Positions 40,260-44,252 of a stretch of 44,252 bases of DNA are shown piece after piece (position 1 is the stretch's first letter; every line of letters begins with the position of its first letter). The DNA lies in the IMG/VR virus record IMGVR_UViG_3300024289_000813, positions 1 to 44,252 of that record, one strand, 5' to 3'. The stretch is from a virus. The notes under the pieces were generated by a model. It ran no database searches and was not told the origin of the DNA. It was given only the letters and a program-made list of their open reading frames with translations. The position numbers and the translations under genes were made by a program.

Positions 40260-41921
40260 TTACGCTGAAAACGGTTGATCTAAACTACTAGGCAAGGCCG
40301 CTTCAGGCTTTGCCTTTATCAAATCCGCATACGTTTTAAAATATTTTGCTTCCTCTTCATCGGATAATACAGCCGATGTTTTAATAGCAGTTTCAATACT
40401 CAACGGTGCTTCGCCGTATGTTTTATTTTCGTCAAATAACTTTTTAAGCAATTGCCACTGACGTGCTCTCTCATTAGTTTGAGCTTGAGTACGACTAGCA
40501 CCTTTCCAAAAAACAGAATATTCTTGGAAGTTTGCGTTAAGTTTATCACGCTTATCTGAGTAATACGTTTCTTCGGCTGTTCTAGTAGCAGGATCTGGTT
40601 TGTCTTTTACTACTTGTCTTCCTTTATCTCGTATAGCAACATATCCAGGGTACCAAGCATTAAGATTTTTTTCAAAATTATCTTTGGCAGTAATAGTCTC
40701 GAAGTAAGTCCTAATTTGTCTCCATTTTATTGCATAGGCTTCAACAAATGCCTCTGAAATTTTTTCATTAGGATCTTTGCCAAAGATTCCTGTTTTAGGT
40801 GTAGTTGTAGTAGTAGTTTCAGGTTCTTTAATTTTTGTTTCTTTAATCTCAGACTCTGGAGACTTAGGCGGTTGTGCTGGATTGCTGGCAGCGGCCTGTG
40901 CAACAACTTTATTAATTTGTGCGGCACTAACTTGACTAGCATCAATCGTAGCGGCCCTGGCCGTGGCCATAATGCCACCTGCAGGTTGAGCCAATTGATT
41001 AGCAAATGCAAATGCCTTTAAATCTGCAACACCTGCACTAACAGCCGTATTGGCTTTAGTTTCGATTGCACCAAATGCCGCAGTAAGACCAGCACCCGCA
41101 GTAGTCATAGCAGTTTTTAAATTTGCTAGACTACTTAACTTACTGGCATTATCAGGATTAGCGGCAAATGTAGTATATGCCGGATTAGTAATAGGAGGAC
41201 CACTGGGATTCTGTGGATCCGGGATAGTCTGCGGAGGTACACTATTAGCAAACGAAGTAATTGATGCGCCTGCGCCGGTGGCAAGACTTGATACTTTATC
41301 TAAACCTGCCTTAGCAAAATTAGATGCGGTGTTTAATGCCGCAGGAAGTTTTGCACCAAAGTCTGCTCCTGCCTGTGCTACAGTTTTACTAACAGCCTCT
41401 GCCTGTGCTTTTAGAGCGGCAGGTCCATCTTGAAATATAGCCAATGCACCGCTGGCGGCTTTTAGTTGTTCTTCAGTTGGTGGTGCACCGGCTGCTAATG
41501 CTTTCTTAGTTGTTAGATCCATATTAGCCTGTGCTACTGCCATTAATTTAGGAAGTTGCGCCTGCGCCGCGGCCATCTTTGCGGCTACTGCGGCCTGTGC
41601 AGAAGCAAGTCCTTCGCTGACATCAGAAGGCAATGATCCAGCAACGTCGCCGATTTTATTAATCGAAGCGGTAATACTTTTATTAATAGATCCATTTTTA
41701 ATAGCATCTATAGTAGCATTTAAACTAGGACCATTAGAATCTGCCGGGGGAGTAAATGTGCCTGCATCTGCAGGAGGCTTAGGAAATGAACTGGCTATCT
41801 TCTTTGCCGCATCATTAACTATACTAGCCGCAGATTTGATTAATGTACCGGTTTGTTGACCAAATCCATTAGTAGCAAAATCAAACCCATCTGGTGGGCT
41901 AGGTAAATTTAGTAAAGGCAT
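40260..41921 (-). CDS. Long Ala-rich protein next to the PAAR gene
   Basis: 553 residues. It starts MPLLNLPSPPDGFDFATNG and holds a long Ala-rich helical region (AQAAVAAKMAAAQAQL, then KSPESEIKETKIKEPETTTT). It ends with a helical basic part and FKTYADLIKAKPEAAL. No enzyme motif was seen. GGAG eight bases upstream of the start, in the coding end of the PAAR gene. Since PAAR spikes are often followed by their extension or cargo proteins, it may be an extended spike, baseplate or injected protein. Not recognised by family. Confidence 0.68.
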   Translation of the reverse strand: MPLLNLPSPPDGFDFATNGFGQQTGTLIKSAASIVNDAAKKIASSFPKPPADAGTFTPPADSNGPSLNATIDAIKNGSINKSITASINKIGDVAGSLPSDVSEGLASAQAAVAAKMAAAQAQLPKLMAVAQANMDLTTKKALAAGAPPTEEQLKAASGALAIFQDGPAALKAQAEAVSKTVAQAGADFGAKLPAALNTASNFAKAGLDKVSSLATGAGASITSFANSVPPQTIPDPQNPSGPPITNPAYTTFAANPDNASKLSSLANLKTAMTTAGAGLTAAFGAIETKANTAVSAGVADLKAFAFANQLAQPAGGIMATARAATIDASQVSAAQINKVVAQAAASNPAQPPKSPESEIKETKIKEPETTTTTTPKTGIFGKDPNEKISEAFVEAYAIKWRQIRTYFETITAKDNFEKNLNAWYPGYVAIRDKGRQVVKDKPDPATRTAEETYYSDKRDKLNANFQEYSVFWKGASRTQAQTNERARQWQLLKKLFDENKTYGEAPLSIETAIKTSAVLSDEEEAKYFKTYADLIKAKPEAALPSSLDQPFSA

Positions 41922-41923
41922 TG

Positions 41924-42241
41924 TTACGCTCCGTCATTAAACACATTAGAACTTCCGGTGATAGTTGTATATGTATCTCCGCCTTGTCCAAGGCCTGTAT
42001 CTCCAATACGATGCACAGGCAAGTTTTCTGCAAACACAGTAGCAGATCCAGTAAGTGTTTGGCTAGTATGTCCGCAGGATTGTTCGCCAGGATCTCTAGT
42101 GGCTACTAGTTGTGCTAGGTTGTTTGTAAACACAGTACTGCATCCGGCAATGTGTGTGGTAGTATAATCTACCGGTGGGCTAGGGGAGTGCAAAGGACAT
42201 TTTCCTTCTCCCAAATCTGTTAATCTTGCTAGTGCTGGCAT
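41924..42241 (-). CDS. PAAR-repeat tail spike tip protein
   Basis: 105 residues from ATG 42241; an ATG at 42247 is also in frame but overlaps the TAAATA element. The start MPALARLTDLGEG, the HIAGC and SCGHTSQTLTGS segments and three turns of the kind ITGSSNVF, TGSATVF and IAGCSTVF match the PAAR repeat, which folds into a small cone at the tip of VgrG/gp5-type spikes. It would point the contractile tail of this phage. It overlaps the Ala-rich gene closely. Confidence 0.85.
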   Translation of the reverse strand: MPALARLTDLGEGKCPLHSPSPPVDYTTTHIAGCSTVFTNNLAQLVATRDPGEQSCGHTSQTLTGSATVFAENLPVHRIGDTGLGQGGDTYTTITGSSNVFNDGA

Positions 42242-42246
42242 ATTCA

Positions 42247-42252
42247 TATTTA
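42247..42252 (-). promoter_or_regulatory. Late-promoter-like element before PAAR, minus strand
   Basis: On the minus strand GATAAATA ends five bases before the ATG at 42241, the same spacing as at 17627, 25565 and 29947, which supports that start. Confidence 0.5.
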
Positions 42253-42256
42253 TCGG

Positions 42257-42285
42257 TTGACAACTACCAAAAATAATACTAAACT
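42257..42285 (+). promoter_or_regulatory. Sigma-70-like promoter (TTGACA-N17-TAAACT)
   Basis: A perfect TTGACA at 42257-42262 and, after 17 bases, TAAACT at 42280-42285 (four of six consensus bases). It may start the Fe-S operon early. Confidence 0.45.
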
Positions 42286-42300
42286 ACGATAATTGTGCGA

Positions 42301-42306
42301 TAAATA
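42301..42306 (+). promoter_or_regulatory. Late-promoter-like element (GATAAATA) before the Fe-S operon
   Basis: TAAATA 21 bases before ATG 42328 with CGGAG between. It follows a weaker sigma-70-like promoter at 42257. Confidence 0.4.
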
Positions 42307-42327
42307 TTACTACAACGGAGACACGAC

Positions 42328-42633
42328 ATGATTACAATAACAGAAACCGCTGAAAAAGAAATTCAAATGGTGCTGGATGAAAGCAAAGAAAAATACCTTA
42401 GAATTGCAATAGAAGGTGGAGGATGTTCGGGATTTAATTACGTGTTCGATTTTGCAAAAAACAAAGAAGAAGACGACTTTGAATTTGGTAGAATATTAAT
42501 AGATTCAATGAGCATGAACTATTTGCAAGGAGCCAAAGTCGACTTTATCGATGACTTAATGGGCTCTAGTTTTAATATTGAAAATCCAAATGCACAAACA
42601 ACTTGTGGATGTGGAAGTTCGTTTTCAGTTTAA
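42328..42633 (+). CDS. A-type Fe-S carrier (HesB/IscA/ErpA family), copy 1
   Basis: 101 residues. C33 in GGCSGF and C93, C95 in TCGCGSSF are the three cysteines that hold a cluster in A-type carriers. It would receive clusters from the IscU scaffold and hand them to target enzymes. The ribosome site is CGGAG. It starts a compact operon with IscU and a second carrier. It is different enough from the second carrier in sequence to suggest separate partners. Confidence 0.93.
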   Translation: MITITETAEKEIQMVLDESKEKYLRIAIEGGGCSGFNYVFDFAKNKEEDDFEFGRILIDSMSMNYLQGAKVDFIDDLMGSSFNIENPNAQTTCGCGSSFSV

Positions 42634-42642
42634 GGAGATTAA

Positions 42643-43032
42643 ATGGCTTATTCCGATAGAGTTATAGATCACTACGAAAATCCTCGCAACGTAGGTAGTT
42701 TCCCTAAAGACGAGGAAGGCGTTGGCACAGGCATGGTGGGAGCACCTGCTTGCGGCGACGTGATGAAGTTACAAATTAAAGTTAATAACGAGGGCATTAT
42801 TGAGGATGCGAAATTCAAGACATACGGATGCGGAAGTGCTATTGCTAGTTCATCGTTGGTCACCGAGTGGCTCAAAGGAAAAACGTTGGATCAAGCGGGA
42901 GAGATTAAGAACAGCGCGATTGCCGAAGAACTTGCACTTCCACCCGTTAAAATCCATTGTTCAATTCTTGCGGAAGATGCTATCAAAGCCGCAGTAGCAG
43001 ACTACAAGGCAAAAAATGATATCACTGTCTGA
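42643..43032 (+). CDS. iscU: IscU Fe-S cluster scaffold protein
   Basis: 129 residues, normal IscU length. The three cluster cysteines and the His fall at C37 (ACGDV), C63 ([10 protein letters not shown]), H105 and C106 (HCSIL), the same numbers as in E. coli IscU, with D39. The LPPVK motif at 99-103, recognised by the HscA chaperone, is intact, so the phage protein probably works with host HscA/HscB and IscS. AAGGAG lies six bases before the ATG. It overlaps the next gene by 17 nt. No cysteine desulfurase gene is present in the window. Confidence 0.95.
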   Translation: MAYSDRVIDHYENPRNVGSFPKDEEGVGTGMVGAPACGDVMKLQIKVNNEGIIEDAKFKTYGCGSAIASSSLVTEWLKGKTLDQAGEIKNSAIAEELALPPVKIHCSILAEDAIKAAVADYKAKNDITV

Positions 43033-43336
43033 GAAAGCCGCAGAGCGAGTAAAGATTACACTAGACCGTAGGGGCAAAGGGCTAGGCATTCGATTAGGTG
43101 TTAAAACTACAGGCTGTAGTGGAATGGCTTATATGATTGAATTTGTTGACGAGCCCACAAAAGAAGATATGAGTTTTGTTAGTCACGGTGTACACGTATT
43201 TGTTGATCCAAAAAGTCTAGCATACCTGGACGGTGTACAAGTTGAATGGGTAAAGAAAGGTCTTAACGAAGGATTTGACTTTACCAATCCAAATGAACGT
43301 GACCGTTGTGGCTGTGGCGAGTCATTTCGAGTATAA
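43016..43336 (+). CDS. iscA: A-type Fe-S carrier (IscA-like), copy 2
   Basis: 106 residues. C34 (TTGCSGMAY) and C98, C100 (RCGCGESF) are the carrier cysteines, close to the E. coli IscA positions. TGCSG and NERDRCGCG-type ends are typical. It overlaps iscU by 17 nt (ATG at 43016). With copy 1 this gives one scaffold and two carriers in one operon. It may mature the 4Fe-4S clusters of radical SAM or other phage proteins. Confidence 0.92.
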   Translation: MISLSEKAAERVKITLDRRGKGLGIRLGVKTTGCSGMAYMIEFVDEPTKEDMSFVSHGVHVFVDPKSLAYLDGVQVEWVKKGLNEGFDFTNPNERDRCGCGESFRV

Positions 43337-43346
43337 ACCAAAACAC

Positions 43347-43375
43347 TTGACAGTTACCAAAAGTTGTTATATAAT
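43347..43375 (+). promoter_or_regulatory. Consensus sigma-70 promoter (TTGACA-N17-TATAAT)
   Basis: Perfect -35 and -10 hexamers with a 17-base spacer, 38 bases upstream of ATG 43413. Together with the one at 33259 it marks genes that should be read by the host polymerase early in infection. Confidence 0.8.
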
Positions 43376-43412
43376 AATCCTATAGTAACAATATTTGGAG
43401 GTAACTTTGAGT

Positions 43413-43796
43413 ATGCACTTAGAAGGCCCGTGGCTTAGTACCACTGGCAAAAAGAAAGGCAAACAAAAGTTTCGTTCTGCTGAACATGCCAAAAAGGCTA
43501 GAGAGTTAGACGAAAGTTGGAAGGCACTTCAAAAGAAGTGGGCCATCGAAGCCGAAGATAAAAAACGTAAGCGTGGACTAGCGGCACCGACGATGAATCC
43601 GGTAGTCAACAAGCCATTCGTTAGAGAAACACCAAAGATTGCTAGTTTACCATTTACTGGCGGTCCTTGTTTAAAAGCACCAGATAAAGTTTATACAGGC
43701 ACAATGATCAAAGGCATCGGTACTATGCACAAGAGTAATGCAGTTCCAATTTTTAGTAATGAAGAAGCCGTAGAAATCTCCAAAATGAGAAGATAG
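43413..43796 (+). CDS. Small basic protein of unknown function
   Basis: 127 residues from ATG 43413; GGAGGT at 43397-43402 is ten bases away, and an in-frame TTG at 43407 is four bases away and also possible. The N-terminal half is strongly basic (STTGKKKGKQKFRSAEHAKK, then KKWAIEAEDKKRKRG), suggesting nucleic-acid binding or contact with host RNA polymerase or ribosome. The end is a plain IKGIGTMHKSNAVPIF segment. It sits alone behind a strong host-type promoter, so it may be an early host-takeover protein. Function unknown. Confidence 0.7.
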   Translation: MHLEGPWLSTTGKKKGKQKFRSAEHAKKARELDESWKALQKKWAIEAEDKKRKRGLAAPTMNPVVNKPFVRETPKIASLPFTGGPCLKAPDKVYTGTMIKGIGTMHKSNAVPIFSNEEAVEISKMRR

Positions 43797-44105
43797 GGCC
43801 TATTTAACTAGTGATTTTGGAATTATGAACTATATATTTGTACGTTTCGCAAAGAAACTAAGATAGTTGGATTAAAGTATGTCACAAGCAGAAACAATCC
43901 TGCGAGTCTTGGCCAATTGGAAACCCGTGAGATTCGGGCGGTCAAGTTCGCCAAAGGCACACAAGTTATGAGATTGTGCGTCCAATGGAGACAACTACAC
44001 GAACCCAGGGTTCTTTAATTGAGCCTCGTGAAGTTAACTCCCTTAATGTAATGTTGTTGCGGTGCAATATTATGCCCAAAATAACACTAAGTGAAAGGAG
44101 GACTT
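43797..44105 (+). other. 309-nt stretch without a clear gene
   Basis: It holds two short ORFs, a 30-residue one (43879-43971) and a 16-residue one overlapping it by ATGA (43968-44018). There is a small inverted repeat, GAACC-CAG-GGTTC (44001-44013), followed by a short T-rich run, and a CCCG/CGGG pair near 43925-43938. No tRNA fold was seen. It is longer than any other gap here and may encode a small RNA or be the 5' leader of the next gene. Confidence 0.3.
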
Positions 44106-44252
44106 ATGGAAAAGTCATTTAGATTAGTATCCTATTTTTTAGGATTAGTTATGGTTGCCGTTTTGGTTCAAACTGTAACGACTACAAAGTTTCAGTCATT
44201 GCGTGAACGAGGCGGGCTATACTCACAGGACGTAGTGTCTATCAAGACACGA
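44106..44252 (+). CDS. N-terminal part of a membrane-anchored protein (3' partial)
   Basis: 49 residues are in the window. AAGGAGG seven bases before ATG 44106 is the best ribosome site seen here. Residues 6-26 form a hydrophobic stretch (RLVSYFLGLVMVAVLVQTV) preceded by Lys and Arg, so an N-terminal membrane anchor or signal anchor is likely. The part after it (TTTKFQSLRERGG) is polar. It cannot be identified without the rest. Confidence 0.6.
   Translation, partial: MEKSFRLVSYFLGLVMVAVLVQTVTTTKFQSLRERGGLYSQDVVSIKTR

Noticed and set aside
42328-43336. Host chromosomal isc operon, with the window being bacterial
   Set aside because: There is no IscS, HscA, HscB or ferredoxin beside it, and it lies directly between a PAAR gene and other phage genes with phage-like promoters and overlaps.
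43879-43971. tRNA or small coding gene in the late gap
   Set aside because: No cloverleaf or TTCGA T-loop could be built, and the 30-residue ORF has no ribosome site, so no gene is called.

Overview
The window looks like part of the genome of a large tailed phage with a contractile (T4-like) tail, probably from an aquatic Gram-negative host. The evidence is a PAAR tail-spike tip, a very long repetitive tail fibre, a pectate-lyase-type tailspike, a prohead-core-like protein, a PD-(D/E)XK nuclease, class Ia ribonucleotide reductase with glutaredoxin, small membrane proteins of holin type, and tightly packed overlapping genes. There are also many short TAAATA/TATAAATA elements at transcription-unit starts, resembling T4 late promoters. 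No tRNA, rRNA, integrase, insertion sequence or CRISPR array was seen. The host cannot be named from sequence alone.

Region 1 (1-14.8 kb) is one unbroken plus-strand operon of overlapping genes, entered from outside the window. It holds eight radical SAM proteins: one with extra C-terminal cysteines, a tandem trio of mini-enzymes sharing a DTHNRP signature, a second tandem trio with a SEPT signature in place of GGE, and one long B12-binding-like enzyme. Sugar-type enzymes follow: a small SDR, a PseB/FlaA1-like dehydratase, a shortened DegT aminotransferase, a glycosyltransferase-like protein, an amidinotransferase, a kinase-like protein, an NDP-sugar epimerase and a LmbE deacetylase. A NodB-type deacetylase converges from the minus strand. 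Together they look like a pathway making an unusual amino or guanidino sugar or glycan; the product is unknown.

Region 2 (14.9-27.0 kb) holds virion proteins: two structural proteins, a Cys-rich miniprotein, two small proteins and a 2131-residue fibre with internal repeats. These are followed by a secreted NUC1-type nuclease, a minus-strand exported protein with a second ORF nested in it, and a three-domain cell-wall hydrolase whose N-terminus resembles a T4 capsid-targeting sequence. A strong two-way terminator closes the region. Region 3 (27.0-28.3 kb) is a short minus-strand operon with a GNAT acetyltransferase and small proteins.

Region 4 (28.4-36.1 kb) returns to the plus strand: small virion-type proteins, two membrane proteins, a nucleotidyltransferase, short proteins with capsid-targeting-like N-termini, and a prohead-core-like protein. 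That last gene ends on an A AAA AAG slippery site followed by a stem-loop, which would fuse it to the next ORF by -1 frameshifting. A nuclease gene with a consensus sigma-70 promoter and a tailspike follow. Region 5 (36.1-40.3 kb) is nrdA, a 57-residue ORF, nrdB, glutaredoxin and an Sm-like protein. Region 6 (40.3-42.3 kb, minus) is an Ala-rich protein and PAAR. Region 7 (42.3-44.3 kb) is an Fe-S assembly set (A-type carrier, IscU, A-type carrier), a basic small protein behind a perfect sigma-70 promoter, and the start of a membrane protein.

The two parts that may work together are the radical SAM array, whose enzymes all need 4Fe-4S clusters, and the phage-encoded IscU/IscA scaffold and carriers, which could supply clusters during infection.
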